From positions 49,029,385-49,093,384 of the forward strand of contig NC_088295.1 in the NCBI RefSeq assembly GCF_032854445.1: 64,000 bases of DNA, given 5' to 3'. Positions 45,696 through 59,165 of the stretch are shown here, in pieces. This DNA comes from Liolophura sinensis. Its lineage: Eukaryota > Mollusca > Polyplacophora > Chitonida > Chitonidae. The translations under genes were made by a program, and so were the position numbers. The notes beneath the pieces were generated by a model. The model worked only from the letters and a program-made list of their open reading frames with translations. It was not told where the DNA came from and ran no database searches. Within the stretch, counting starts at the first letter, position 1; each line of letters opens with the position of its first letter.

Positions 45696-48600
45696 ATGGA
45701 CCACCTGGGTATATACAAGCTGTCGCTGCTGCTGGTAGTGGGACTGTCGACGAAACTGGTAGCTTCTCAGAGTAAGATTTCATCATTTCTTTTTATGCCA
45801 AAAACTATCTGACCTTAAAGATGGCGGTCAATATGCTGTCATATTCTTGAAACATAACTGTCCTGATGTAAATTGCCATCTGTCTTACACTGTCTTACAA
45901 TATTGTATTTCACCTAAATTTTGGTATGTAAAAATGTACTTTCGGTTGCATATAAACACCGTAAACTGATTCCTTTGATGCAAAGCTTAAGTTTTGCCAA
46001 TAAAAAATTAACAATACGTTGAGTGATCCGATAAGACAGATGACTCAATCAGAATGAAGCAAAAAGTGTCACGTGAGAAAAGCTAAACTTAAGGTGAAAT
46101 AAAGTATCATTTAGCTTTGAATTGTGACTTCCCAACTGTTTCATACAACAAAGTTCTAACAGGTTTTCCTTTCCGCCATTGCAATAACGAGCGTACAACC
46201 GTCGTGTAAATGAAACCTTCTTGAGTAAAGCCCTGTTTCCATGGACATACAATTACTTGGCGCATTCGTCACTGTTCTCTTCAAGGCCCCTGCGTTGACA
46301 ACTGTATTTCCCTGTATAATCTAATACCTCCATCAAACCACCCCAGCAAATCCTTTCCAATGGTTTAAAATGGGTCATATTTCATTGGCTCTACATTCCA
46401 GCTTGTGTTGAAGAAACACCGCAGCGTACCTTATGTTATGAATTATCGTGCGAGTAATCGCAAAGCAATTGCCAATCCGTGGAAACAGCACATTGGGTGT
46501 TAACTTTAAATCCAGTACACAAATGTACGTGTTTCACTTCCACAAAATCTGAAGTGCCTTGTATTCTATTTGGTTATAACAAAACTCTATTTATGTTTAC
46601 AGACGACACAAGATGGACATATATATGCCTAAGCACCAATGTGACAGTGGCCTGTCCGGAGAGACACCTTTTCAACATAACCGATGCATCGGTAGCTTAT
46701 AAAGCAGAATTCTGTCCCAGTAACCTCACTGATCCGGTGTACTCTGTTGCTGATTGTTATGAATCTTACTCTGCAAAAGAGAATTTTGTATCTAACACAC
46801 GCTTCCGGTGTAACGGTAGTCGTTTTTGTGACCTTCACTTTGACCAAACTGTTCTCCAAATGTGTGCTACTTCCAGAACGGCCAACTTTTTAGCCGTCAA
46901 TTACACATGTTACAATGGTGAGTATATATACAAAATACTTTCTGACTTCTACTCTACGCAACAAAATTAATGTCATGATTTCCAATAATGTGCTTTCCAA
47001 CATCTTACAAAACTGTGCTCATTTATCTGTTATAAATAATAAAATTAGCTAAATTAGATAACACTTCGATATTACAAGTACAGTTTTGTTTGCTGTATTT
47101 CCAGAAAATATTGTTTGCCGTCGTTTCAGTATATGTTTTCTCTTTCCTTTTTATTAAGTATTATCTCTTGTCTTTTCAGGACACTTTTACGTGTTGCTCC
47201 TCTACTTCATTTTGATTCGAACATTCTTACTATCGTTTATCAATACCTGATGCCTTTTCAACATATGGTGTTTGGTGGCTTTATGAATATTAGGATGACA
47301 ACAACGCTTGTTAACAGATGATAAAACAATGTTATTTTGATCTTTAATTTTCCGTTAGATCCGAATCCTCCTACAACTACCCAGTTAATAACGACACCAA
47401 ACAGTACAGTCCCGGCATCTCCACAGCCTACAACAGCCGCTTCGGCTACAGAACCCTTCCCATACATCAGTGAGTTTCTCTCTTTATATGTATAGTTTTG
47501 AATGTCTTGCTATACTTCCATATAAATTCGTTAAATAAAGAGAACAAATGATGATTATTGTCTGTCGACTTGTGTGAAAGTGACCGCTTCATTTGATGGA
47601 TCCTCTGGAAAGGCCACCAATGAGAAGCCCAGTTGATTCGCCTGCAATTTCTTCACAGGTGGTTTTCTCCAGGATTCGCCAATCTTTCTTCATTCAGTAA
47701 CTTGAAACCCATCATACAAGTGAAATGTTTGTCAGTTCGACGTATAACACCAATCAAATTCTGTAATTCATGTTTCAGTATACCAAATAAGTCAGAGTGG
47801 GCTTTGTGCGAGAGTGTTGTCTAAAACTTCGATTTGTCCTTTTCGACAAATTCCAATCTTGATTCCTCCACCCACCAATCTTAACATCGGTTCTATGACG
47901 TTAATACCTTCATGTTAATGGCTCCTTTTAGGAAAAAAATCTTGTTTATGGCCTTAAATAACAGTCAGAAAATTTAATAAGTAAATAATGGCTCGTCAAC
48001 TTGCTGAGTGCAAGATCTTCTTGACACTTTGTCAAGTTTGCACATAATACCTCTGTCACATTTTAAATCACATTTTGGACAATCCCCACATATGTTCGTC
48101 CATCCATCAATGTTAGACGGTCAGAGGGGCATTGTTCCTGGGTTATTTATTGCCCAAGTATCATTAAAAGTACAAGTGTACCTAGGCCTTATGACCATAA
48201 TATGGCTGAAGTATGGCCAATGTGTTGTTCAACTCAAAGGATCCCTTCATTCCTTGCTGTTTCAGTTCCGATCGCTGTGGCGGCTGGAGCTACTCTGGGA
48301 CTTATTCTAATCATCTGTATTATAATCTGCTGTATATGGTAAGCTGCGCAGTAGAAGTTTTCATGCTAATCTCATTCCAGGGGAACATCAGTTCTGATAT
48401 CAGTTTTCATTTGCATACATTTCATCCGTGGAAAGAAATTGCGGCATGTTAAACCTTATATTATTACTTTGTTGTGTTTTTTGCAGTATGTTGCTGTTTG
48501 TTTTTGTATGTTTGTCTTTTTCTTTTTTTTTTTTTTGAATTTTTCCTGAGCTTATTCTGAGCACAGATATTATCGGCAACAATGAATCAAAAACTGTGCC

Positions 48601-49642
48601 AATACTGTCAACAGGAAGAGTCCTTTTAGGGGTGAAGTTCAAGTCGTGCTTTAATAGACTTAACATTTAAAATAGTTCAGATTTTACTGTTGAAAACATT
48701 AAGTGTGTTTCGATGTTTTGTCAAACCAGGATTGCCACATTCTAAAAACTAATCTCGTAAATTTAAAATCAAGCTTTTTCTGAGTGACCTCACAATAGAT
48801 TGTTTTTTGAACATAGTATTATGTTACAGACAACGCAGTATCCTTTGCATCGACAAAAGAACAAGACCTGTAAAACATAATAGTTTGTAGCGATATGCCA
48901 TCTCTCAGAAAACATAGCCTGTCATTTTAGCAGATTATTTTCTAGTGTGCATTCGACTGCTTTGCCGTGTTCTGTTGCTTCAACATACCTATTGTTTCAC
49001 AGGCGTAACCGAGGCAACACGAGTATAGATCGTCCAGATGTAAGGAAAGAGAGCGTCACAGAAGTGAACATCGTCAAGAGAGGTGACGACAACAGGGTGA
49101 AAACAGCGCCCAGATTCAAAGAGGATTCCAACTGGAACCGTCCTGATCTCACCCCCAGCACTTTTGACGACAATGGACAAGTAGAAAATCCACCCTACCC
49201 TCAAGGCCTTTACGCGCTTCCTCATAAGAGCGCTAAGGCGGCAGTCGTTACCATAGAGACGGAGGAGCCCCAACCGCCTTCTCATTACGAAACAGTCTCA
49301 CCCGAGAACGAGACGTCTCCGGGAAAGCCTCTAATCAGACAGAACTATGAAAAAGCTAAGCTGAGCAACGAGGGTTCAACCTACACCAACGTGGCTTTCA
49401 CCCCCGATGACGTCAGTGATGACGAGGTTTTTCACGATTCCGATAAAAACTCTCCTCCTGGCGGAAATCGCGTCAGATTTGCTCCCGACGACGAATACAC
49501 CGGCAGAGGGAGTCCGGACGGTAGTCATTCTGAGCAGGTCACACTGCGCGAGGGTCTCTCCGAGGACAGGGACAAGGTGATCAGTGGAATGTACGCTAAG
49601 GTTAATAAGCAAGGGGCACAACTAAAAGAGGACCCTATGTAA
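45696..49642 (+). CDS. Gene C: complete single-pass SUEL-lectin-like receptor with long ITIM-like tail
   Basis: Five exons: 45696-45771 signal peptide (MDHLGIYKLSLLLVVGLS...); 46603-46917 lectin-like domain, 8 Cys (RWTYIC, VACPERH, FCPSN, DCYES, RCNGSRFC, MCATS, YTCYN); 47359-47469 Thr/Pro stalk; 48266-48338 membrane exon (PIAVAAGATLGLILIICIII); 49003-49642 tail ending TAA. Lengths 76, 315, 111, 73 and 640 sum to 1215 bases, 404 residues; phases 1,1,1,2 all agree. Approximate residues: signal 1-25, lectin-like 26-130, stalk 131-167, membrane 168-191, tail 192-404. Tail motifs: NPPY, SHYETV, NYEKA, STYTNV, EYTGR, MYAKV. AATAAA at 50536-50541. An adhesion or recognition receptor signalling by tyrosine phosphorylation is the inference; ligand unknown. 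YGR and DPC motifs typical of rhamnose-binding lectins are missing. Confidence 0.82.
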
Positions 49643-52600
49643 ATACTGATGAAACAGATGTAAATGTGTCATATATGGGAAAGACTGTAATGTCTGTCCT
49701 GCAGTCAGTGTTGGTAAACGCTCCAGAATTGCTTAAAATAGTTTGACAACTATGCCTTGTTTTCTTGATTTGTCATATTACATGTACATGGTTCAGCCAG
49801 CAGAGAACCCAATGTAAATGTATCCAAGATGGTAGACACTGGACTAGGCATTCTGTGGTTAATACTGGTAAGCGTTCTAGAACAGTTCGAAACCGTTGTG
49901 CAACTGTCGGGGAGTATCGTGTTGTGTCATGTTAAATGTACATGGTACAAGTTGTAGAGGATGCCGTATAAACATCGATGAAATGTAAACGTGTCCGATG
50001 TGGCAAACACTGGGCTGTGTATTCTGTAATTAGTGTTAGTAAGTATTCCAGAACAGACTTGATGGAGTGCGTGTAAATATATATGAATGTGCCATAGTCC
50101 CTTATACCATGTGATGACTGTCAAGTTTTGTACATTTGACCAAATCAACAGTTGTTTCAATAAGTGCTTATACATCTATAATGTTTTGCTGTATATAAAA
50201 GACTATAGAAGTTATTGCCGCATGTGATGGTTATGCTTTTGAAGTAGTACCAAAATATATAGTAGTTTAGATGTTAAAATATGTGGTTAATCCAATGTTT
50301 GCTATTATTTTCTCCTTCATGCCCGTTATTTCCCGCTATGTAAAGCGTATGTATTGCTGTACATGTATATATTGCTATATAGTATATAATAGTGCCATAT
50401 GAAAATTATGTTTTGTGTTGAAAATATGTGATGTTGGTGTAAACTTTTTGATGTATTTTAATTGCTTTATTGCTGTGGCGATGCAACTTCCTGGGGAGTT
50501 TTTTTGATCTGAATATGTTTTCTGTGGTAGATTTGAATAAATGCTCAATGAGTCCTTATTAACGTATACTGTGTTTATGAAAAAAATATTTGCTTTATAA
50601 ACCACATTACACTACCAAAGGAGTCCATTTACCTGCATATAAATCCATGCACGTATATCACATGAGCACGTCAGAACAAGGTGATTTGGGGGGGGGGGGG
50701 GATTATTCGATTAGTCAGTGTTTCGAAAGCAACTGCACTGATGGTTAATGATTAAACTGATGTATTCCTTTCAAACGATGATTGCCTCACTTAACACCGA
50801 ATTGTAACATAATTAAAAAAAGATCTGTGGAAGTTGCTATGGTTATGCCAGTAGGTGGTAGCAATGTATATAAACGAGATCAGAGTCTCAGACATGAACC
50901 CAGCATTTGAATTTCCTTCTTCCTACAAAAACTGCAGCAGGAATGAAAACCAGCAGAAAATGTGCCTTCCCTAAATGTTCTGTTGACAGCTTGAAAAAAC
51001 AAAGAAACATTAAAATCAAAGGAAACGTTGGCTTCGTTTATGTTTGTGCTATGTTTTATTGGCTTCCTCGTATAAGTGAAATATTCTTTAATACGGTGTA
51101 AAATCAAATCAAATAAATAAATAAATTTACAAGGCATTAATTTATTGCACAGTCCAAACAGGGCACACTGCCTTAACAAAACAGGGGGGGAAACCTCCGT
51201 TCTGTCCCGTGAAATCCGATTGCACGAGTAAATGCCTGCAAAGTATTGAATTAGTATTCAGGGGTACCAGTCCTTGCAGAGAAACGCCGTCAGTCTGAGA
51301 TACCAAATGCCTGACAGTACTGTACAAAAGTTCAATTCATTATATAACAGAAACATTTAGACGGTACACCGGTATACATACAATGGCTGAAACGGTGAAA
51401 AGTTACAAAACCGGTAAATCAAGTTATGTTTTTCATTTGCGAAAGAGATGAGGAATTATATGTGTTATGTGGATTATACAAAGTGGAATAGCCTTGTATA
51501 TAGGTCGTTAGAGCCAGTTCTACACACATTTTCACACACGATTCCTAGAAGAAAACTTTTCACTAAGTACGCATGAGCTGCAGAAAAAACATCGACATGC
51601 ACAAAATCATTTTATAGCCGATGTTGACCTATGGTTACGTTTAATGATGGATGGATGCGTAATTGAAACCCCGGATTAATGGGGAACCCTTTCACTTAAT
51701 GTAAATAGGCCTCAAGCTGTGTAAAGTATTACTCATGTCTGTCTTTGCTATGACGTTTTGTTAGCAAAGAAGTAAACGTATTACTCATTAAGTGAAAGAG
51801 ATAATGACCTGTTCAGCTTGGACCCGAATCAACATTACACGGGAATAAGCTACTTCATTGGTTGATTGAGGCGATTAAGGAAGATATTTGGAAACAGCGG
51901 ACAATTTGATGTCTATACCTAGCAAAAAATGGGCCAAAATCCTGAAGGTGAACAGCTTGAAGACGTGTTCCTCAGCTGGCAAGTGATACAGGAGAGGGCC
52001 ACTTATGTCATTATTTTTATCACGAAAAAGCAACTAGTACAGGAATGTTCTAGCCAGGCTGCATTCAAGCTCGGTCGATTATAAATACAAAAACTGCTCC
52101 GAATAAAGAGCACGAATCTGTGTTTAAATATACGGAAGTCTGGGTAGTGTCTTCTGTGTATCGTTTTGGGGCAATACGGTAATGTGTACCACGCTGAAGA
52201 GGTGAAAACTTTCGGCTACCGTAGTTTGAGTTTCTTCCCGATGAATTCATGTTTAAATGGCATTCAATTATACAACTTGTTCAACAATGAGAATCATCGA
52301 AATCCTGAAAGGGCTTGACAATGACGATGTTCATCCTTCCTGAATGTAAACAAAATGCATTGTATATGGAAGCATCACATTTGGTGTCATTTTATAAAGT
52401 TCTTTCTTGTCAGCAGGTTGTTAAGGATGTAACACATAAGTCTATAGTAGAAGTTTATGAGACCAGTCATGCGGAATGAATTTGTTTGGCTAGAATTACA
52501 AAATATAGTGTGCTTTGACTACAGGGAACTACCATTCCCGAATAGAACCTCTTCTGTAAACTTTGACTCGTTACCACGTCGACAGGGAAGTTCTAATGGC

Positions 52601-55218
52601 CAATAGATGAATGAATTCTTTATGCTTACAGATCTTTAAAACGTGCTTTTTCTTTACCCTTTTAGACAACTTCCAAACTGTGTATATTATAATGCTACCT
52701 TTGGGGCTGAATCACATATAATCCGTTAAAGTAAAAGTTTTTCTCTCCAGCCGTGCATGGAAGGTTTTCCAGCAACCTGCGGATGGTCGTTTGTGTCTCC
52801 CGGGCTCTGCCTGGTTTTCCTCCCACCATAGTGTTGGCCGTTGTCATATAACAGAAATATTTTTGAATACGGCATAAAAAATTCATCAAATAAATAAATG
52901 AATAAAGTAATATGTCGTGTCCCTAGTAAATCACCATGGACTATTCGCTGTTAAGACAAACTAACAAAACTTGGATTCGATCCAGCGATCATATTGGTCA
53001 CAGGCCCATAAGTTGCGGTGAGATAAAGGCTTTATAGATGAATGTTCCGGCGGATGCCCCACGTTTATTCTTAAGAGAAAAAATATCCATTTCTTTAGAA
53101 TGGTATAATGTAATAAAATATAATAAAAGACTAAATATATAATAAAATAACCATAGAGAGTGATTACAATGTGATACCTGGCAAATGGTTACACGTGTTA
53201 CCGTAAAATCCAATCACTTATTATCCTCAGATAGGTTTTTATTCTAATTGCTAAAAAAGCCTAAAAAGCGGTAACGTGTATAGCCCCTGGCACCATGGCT
53301 TAAGCAGGTAGGTAAAAAGTATGCAGTGATGTTCATTGCAATATATTAGACGCCATTCGGGTAGAATTGATCAAAATACTGTATTGTCATCACTTTCAAT
53401 TTTTTTAAAATTTAATTTAATAAAAAAAAACAATGCAGAGGTATCATACTGACCTGAGACGGCAGAAAGATCTTAACTGAAGTATCCCCCTTCACGGAAG
53501 ATCATATAAATCTTGACAATTATTTTATGACTCGTGGACGAATGTGGATCAACAGCATGCTTCTCTTGGAATTCGCTGAAATCCCTCAATACTACATGCA
53601 GGTGTGTACCAACTAGAATGCATGTACATGGATACATTGATCTTTAGATCAGAATGAGACACACGAGAAGACAGGCAGAACATTATATATATATAGTCTG
53701 AATACCTGACAAAAACTGGTTTAATTAATTGGTTGCGTATGCTATTACCCGAATACAGTTGTAAATGCGGCTTTATGATACAGCTGCTCATTTTAAATCC
53801 AATCTTCAAAACGACCATATTTCTGTATCACTTGTAAACTGTAAAGATGTTTAAAAATCGATAGTCGTTTTTGAGATATCCGTAACACCAATTATGTTGT
53901 ATCATAGGTGGTACTATTATATTTATTTCTCAGGGGAAGTCTACGGCTGGTTTCTCTGACCTTCAGCTGTAACTAAGGCATATAAGGGAATCTATACCTG
54001 CCTTCAATCTAATCATGTCACAAAAAAGGTGGAATTAGTAAACGGTATCATTCGCAAAGAGTATCTACCTATTTAATTTTTACAAAGAGGAGCGTATAAC
54101 CTAATCTAAAAATATACATCTTCAATGATATATACAACCGTTACGCCTTTGTTGGGGCCTGAGATTTATTAACCTCACAGAATAGCGAACAATTTACACG
54201 AGAAGGAGATAAAACGGCCTACACAGTACATATGGTATCCGGTTTAAACCTGACGCTCGAGTTCAGTAATACAGTGTCTCTTTCAAACGGACAATATCCC
54301 TTTGGTGTATATAATCTGTGCTAAACGAACACGGGAGGAGACACGCCCGTTTTATAGGCTTTCTAAATCGAGGTGTGCATTGAGTTTTTTAATCTTTGAA
54401 AGGTGTTAAATCTATCAAATTCCATCGTCTTTCCAGTTGAGGCTTAAGGTTCACAAGACATCAAAAAGTGATAGGGAATGGAAGTCCTGCATTGCACTGT
54501 CTAGATCCGTAAACTGACAGTAATACGCAAGTAGGAACTGTGATGTTCATAGCTATAGGTGAAAAAAACCTATACTAAACTGGATTGCTTATATAGATAA
54601 TTTGACCGTCTGGCCACCTTCACCGTGACAACAGCGAACTTGTTGGTTCGAGACTGGTAAGTTTAAAAAAACAATGGTTGAATCGTAAAAAGTAATATTT
54701 AACACAGTCAGAACTCCTTTGTATGGATCACACTTTCGCCCTGTTTGAATGGCTTCAAAATAGAGGAGAAAGAGGTTTAATATGTTTGTAAGTATTTTCA
54801 CATGCCTCTGCAGGTAAACCTGATTAAAGAAAGAAAGAATGTGTTACTCTTTATAATGACGAAATTGTCATTGACAAATCTGTGACAGGAATAAACCATT
54901 TCTCGTACATAAAGTATAAACTTTATAATCCAGATCGATAAATTCTGAAAAAGTTATGTTAAGATATATGTAGTTATGAACGTGTTTCGCATGTTATAGG
55001 GGAAATTCCATGTTTGTTGTTGTTGAGGTCAGAAGGATAGAGTTTCTCGACCCACTGAACCAGAAATATACAAAGAAAAGTGTGTTCTTCTTTTGACGTT
55101 GCTCACTAAACGTGTTGCTTATTGGTTGTACTTTCAGGGCTTGTCGAGTGTTGCGATTCCAGACGGTTAGATCTAACACATACACACGTGCGTATACACG
55201 GGCATATTAGACAGAAAC
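49643..55218. other. Gene C 3' UTR and intergenic DNA up to gene D2
   Basis: Sister of 1715-6601. About 50460-51245 is absent from the left copy; it contains a G tract (about 50690-50701), the AATAAA at 50536 and a SINE tail fragment at about 51060-51125. A type-1 SINE is at 52755-52905. No exon recognised. Confidence 0.55.
52755..52905 (+). repeat. Type-1 SINE fragment
   Basis: Orthologous position to 4008-4172: 'gcaacctgcggatggtcg', 'ctcccgggctctgcctgg', ending 'catcaaataaataaatg'. Confidence 0.7.
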
Positions 55219-58200
55219 ATGCGTTCAATCGTGTTTTTGCTTTTGCTGATTTCTTGGGCACTCCTTTGTGTCAGTGGTCAAACAACGACACCAGGTGAGT
55301 GCTCAAATCTGTCGAACAACAGCCAAGTATTCTGAATCTATCATTCACTACATATATACATTGTCGACGATTATCCCATTAGTTTTTTTTACCTTAGCAT
55401 TTATCGTTCACTAAACATCTGTAGCTTGTGTATGGTATCAATTACACCAGTGCCACTTCTAAAGAAACAGATAAATGCTTCCGTAAGTCGCGATAGTCCT
55501 AAGTGGTACGAGAAGATGCGTGGTTTTGTGTGATATAGCTTCATCTACAACGAATTGGCTCCTGTGTTTGTGATTACAGTCCAATGTATGACTAAAAGGC
55601 TTGTCGTTTATGCCCATACAAATAGACTAGTGTTTGTGTAATATCAATCTAATGTTGTATGGACTGGGTTACGGTTTATGTCCCATAGCCTCACGTTGTA
55701 CTTTTGCGCTCATTTATTCACATGATTATAGGCACGTGGATTTCGCAATATCATTTCTATGTAGTACGAATACACTCATGTATTGATGATAGGCCTACGT
55801 ATGATGGTAGGCCTATGTATTAATGATAGGACTATTTATGGCACATTTCATAGTGTTTTTACGAATTGACAATTTCTTCTTTTTTTCTTTTTTTTTGGAA
55901 AAAGAAAAAATGGAAATGAAAAAATTGTGTTGAAGTCGCACAGCTTATTTTAAACCAAGGAAAGTGAAGAGTATTCCCCACACACACAAAAAAATGTACA
56001 AGTAATACGCAAAAAACATATTATAGTATTACCCTTATGATTGTGTTTATTCTCTTGGTCAGCAAGTCTAGAGAAATGGACATACACGTGCCAGTCCAAA
56101 CTCGCCAAATGTCCAGTCGGCTTTGAGGTCGCGGTGGATGAGCTGTACATGACAACAGATCGCAACTGTCCCACGGAAAGTCCCGTACTTGGACCATGCC
56201 AAGTGCGCATGAACGTTATAATACTGGCTATGCAGCAATCTCTGTGTAACGGTGTGCGAGTGTGTAACATCATTGATGTGAGCGGTTATCAGACAGAGTG
56301 CGGCATTACCACATTTGGGATCATTATCTACCGCTGTAACTTCGGTACGTATACAGCAGAAGAGCTTTGCTAACGTCGAAGGTGGAGCTAGCAGAGCGAG
56401 TGTTACAGCATACAAGCAAATGATTTTTATAGACGCGCGAGTATGCATTTATGTTTTCTTTCTGTTTCTTGTGATTCAGTTTTGTCGTACACTAATGGCT
56501 TATATTTACAAGTCTGCGTCAAATATTCGTTCACATATCCAGAAATATTTATTTATTTATTTATTTGATTGGTGTTTTACACCGTACTCAAGAATTTTTC
56601 ACTTATACGACGGCGAACAGCATTAGGATGGGAGGAACCGAGCACAGCCCGGGGGAGACCCACGACCATCCGCAGGTTGCTGGAAGACCTTCCCACTTAC
56701 GACCGGAGAGGTATCCAGAAATAGATGAAAAAGTCAATGGAATGCCCATCGCAAGACCTTGTAAGACAATAGCCCAATTTTCGTCGGGTTATTTATAGAG
56801 TCGTAATGCAACAAAACTACGATGTCTCTTCATTATTTGCTTTATTTGACAGGTGAGTTGATAATTCACTTTCAAGTAATAATTAACAACAAATATTTTT
56901 GATTCGGGTCATTCTGAAATTACCAACGCTGGTTGAGCCTCCTACATTGCCTCAATTCATACAACTACAGCTCTTGATGAATGAGATCGGAAGTTCTAAT
57001 CCAGGTAACGTTAACTCAGTAGCTGCTTATAGTCAGGAGGTTTGTCTCATATCTGTTGTTTCACTGGTTAGTCTTTGGGCTATTGGGCGGTTTCCTCCAC
57101 CTGTTAATATGTACAAAGGAGAACCATTCTTAAGTACGTTGTGAATAACAAGCTGTCAAGCCTCTGTACAGCCTACATGTAATCATTAACTCGTATGATT
57201 GTCTTATCACAGATGGATACCCTCTCTTTACGGAAACCACACCCGTACCAACCTCCACACAGCGTGAGTACCGGTACAACCATATACATAGTCTGTATGC
57301 TTATAAATTGTTTGTGATAAATGATTATTGTCATTATAAATTATGGTTTATGCGCGTCATAAGTTTAACCAACGCTAATGCATATATGACAAACCTATTT
57401 AATGTAAAATGTCTGGAAGCAATCGACATCTTGTCGTTAAAGCAAGGGATGGTCAGTTCTTGGTCAGTTGGTCAGTTCTTCCACAAGTTTTATGAAAACT
57501 GCTCTTAATTTCACAGGCAGAAGCCAAGTCACGTTGTAAAACTGTTTTAAATCAACAAATGCAATATAAACCATTACATATGAAATTAGATATAGAGCAA
57601 ATGTCCCGGGTTAAAGTCAAATTTAGGACGACAAATGACAAGTATATTCAGAATTACACAAACTGGCGCATCCATCAGCAAAGCGCAGAGGCCACATTCA
57701 TAAAATTTCGTACATCCAATTTGTACCTGTGTATTTTTAGGGGTAACAATTTCACTGTGTGTATATGAACAGCTTTATTTAAAGGCCCTATGACATGTTT
57801 GATTTCTGCTTAAAATATGCGAACATCAGTGTCTACCTGTATGTCATTTAAAAACTGAGTTTCAGCTGTGTTTTTCCGTTAAAATTGGAACCTGCTTATT
57901 GTTAGTTGTTAATCTTTTTTTCGCATTTTACGAGTGCTTTATTTTTCCTATAGATATCAGTGAATTGCAGATTCGAATGGATTTGGGGTTTTTTTCTTCT
58001 ATTAACACACTTCTTCAGTTTATTAGAGATTTGGTTTGACACAAGCCTACAAATATGTTTAATTCACCTTCTGGTCGTGGGGTTCCCTCGGGCTCTACCC
58101 GGTTTTCTTCCACCATGATACTGGCCGCCGTCGTATAAGTGAAATATTCTTGAGTACGGGGAAAGACACTAATGAAATAAATAAATAAATAATAGCCTTC

Positions 58201-59165
58201 TGAAGACAGAAAAGTTTTCATATCTGATATATCTACCTAAGCGCTCTAAAATATCACTTTCAAACCACTGTTCTATTGTAGCCACTCCCATGCCTGTTGC
58301 CAGCACTTACTGTGAGCCTGCTAATATGACCTGCCCTAGGGGACAACTGATTAATGTGATAGAAGTCCAATACGCAGCGAAAACCGTTCCGTGTGAGCAG
58401 ACGGCAGATGAGTGTTGTGCCTATGACGTCACAGATTGCGTACAGCGAGTCTCGGGTCCAATATTGAGCATTCAGCGAAATATTTGTCTCGACAAAGCCG
58501 CCTGCTCGTCTATAGATTTGACAGGCTATGTGATGTTCTGCAATGGAATGCAATATTTAAGTTCCTACGGTATTGTCCGGTACAGCTGTTACGAAGGTAT
58601 GCTGTCATTTTTATTCTGTTATAAAATTACCATGGTTCCCTGTCGTTGTCAGTCATGCTAAAAATACCGGTCTGTACATTTGCACGTGGAAAAGACTCTC
58701 TGAAGATTGATTTTAGGTCAACATTTTTCAGTGTTCACAAGAGTTCAAGCTCACGCGGCTTGTATTCTACAAATCGTTTTCTGTAATGACAAAAGCAAAA
58801 AATTACGTCTAGGATCATTCTTTAAAGTGGTAATCCTAATCACCTCATTTCTTTTTTTTTACTGTTCAAGTGAAAAAGCCAGTATATTTGATTGCCAGTG
58901 ATGTCTTCTCTGAACAGGTCCCACAACAACCATTGCAACCAAGGTGTCGAGGACGGCAACAACAAAAACACCTACGTTGAAAACGCCAACAACAAAAACA
59001 CCAACATCAAAAACGCTAACAACGACGACAATTAAAACAACAACAACATTGACACCTGAGACTCCAACGTTACCAACTGTCACCACTAGAAAGTCGACGC
59101 CTGTCTCTACGTGGGGTTATGTCTCGAATTTCAAACACCTACGTCACAACCGATACCTGGCTTGA
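55219..59165 (+). CDS. Gene D2: two-domain SUEL-lectin-like protein, frameshifted in the stalk (secreted as read)
   Basis: Exons: 55219-55294 signal peptide (MRSIVFLLLLISWALL...); 56063-56344 lectin-like domain 1, 282 bases, 8 Cys (WTYTC ... KCPVGFEVAVDELY ... LCNGVRVC ... YRCNF); 57213-57263 short Thr/Pro spacer, 51 bases; 58282-58596 lectin-like domain 2, 315 bases, 10 Cys (TCPRGQLINVIEV ... DCVQRV ... RYSCYE); 58918 onward, Thr/Lys-rich stalk (TKTPTLKTPTTKTPTSKT). All junctions are phase 1. Compared with D1 the stalk exon has a net loss of 4 bases near 59131 and runs into TGA at 59163-59165, giving about 323 residues with no membrane segment. Without the shift it would join the exon at 59980-60056. 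Either a soluble form or a recent null; a sequencing error is also possible. Neighbour of gene C, as D1 is of gene A. Confidence 0.65.
56546..56725 (-). repeat. Type-1 SINE fragment in D2 intron 2
   Basis: (ATTT)n at about 56546-56566, then 'gattggtgttttacaccgta' and the 'cgaccatccgcaggttgctgg' core; same insertion as 7868-8050. Confidence 0.7.
58072..58195 (+). repeat. Type-1 SINE fragment before lectin exon 2 of D2
   Basis: Sister of 8905-9135; ends in AAAT repeats near 58178-58192. Confidence 0.65.
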
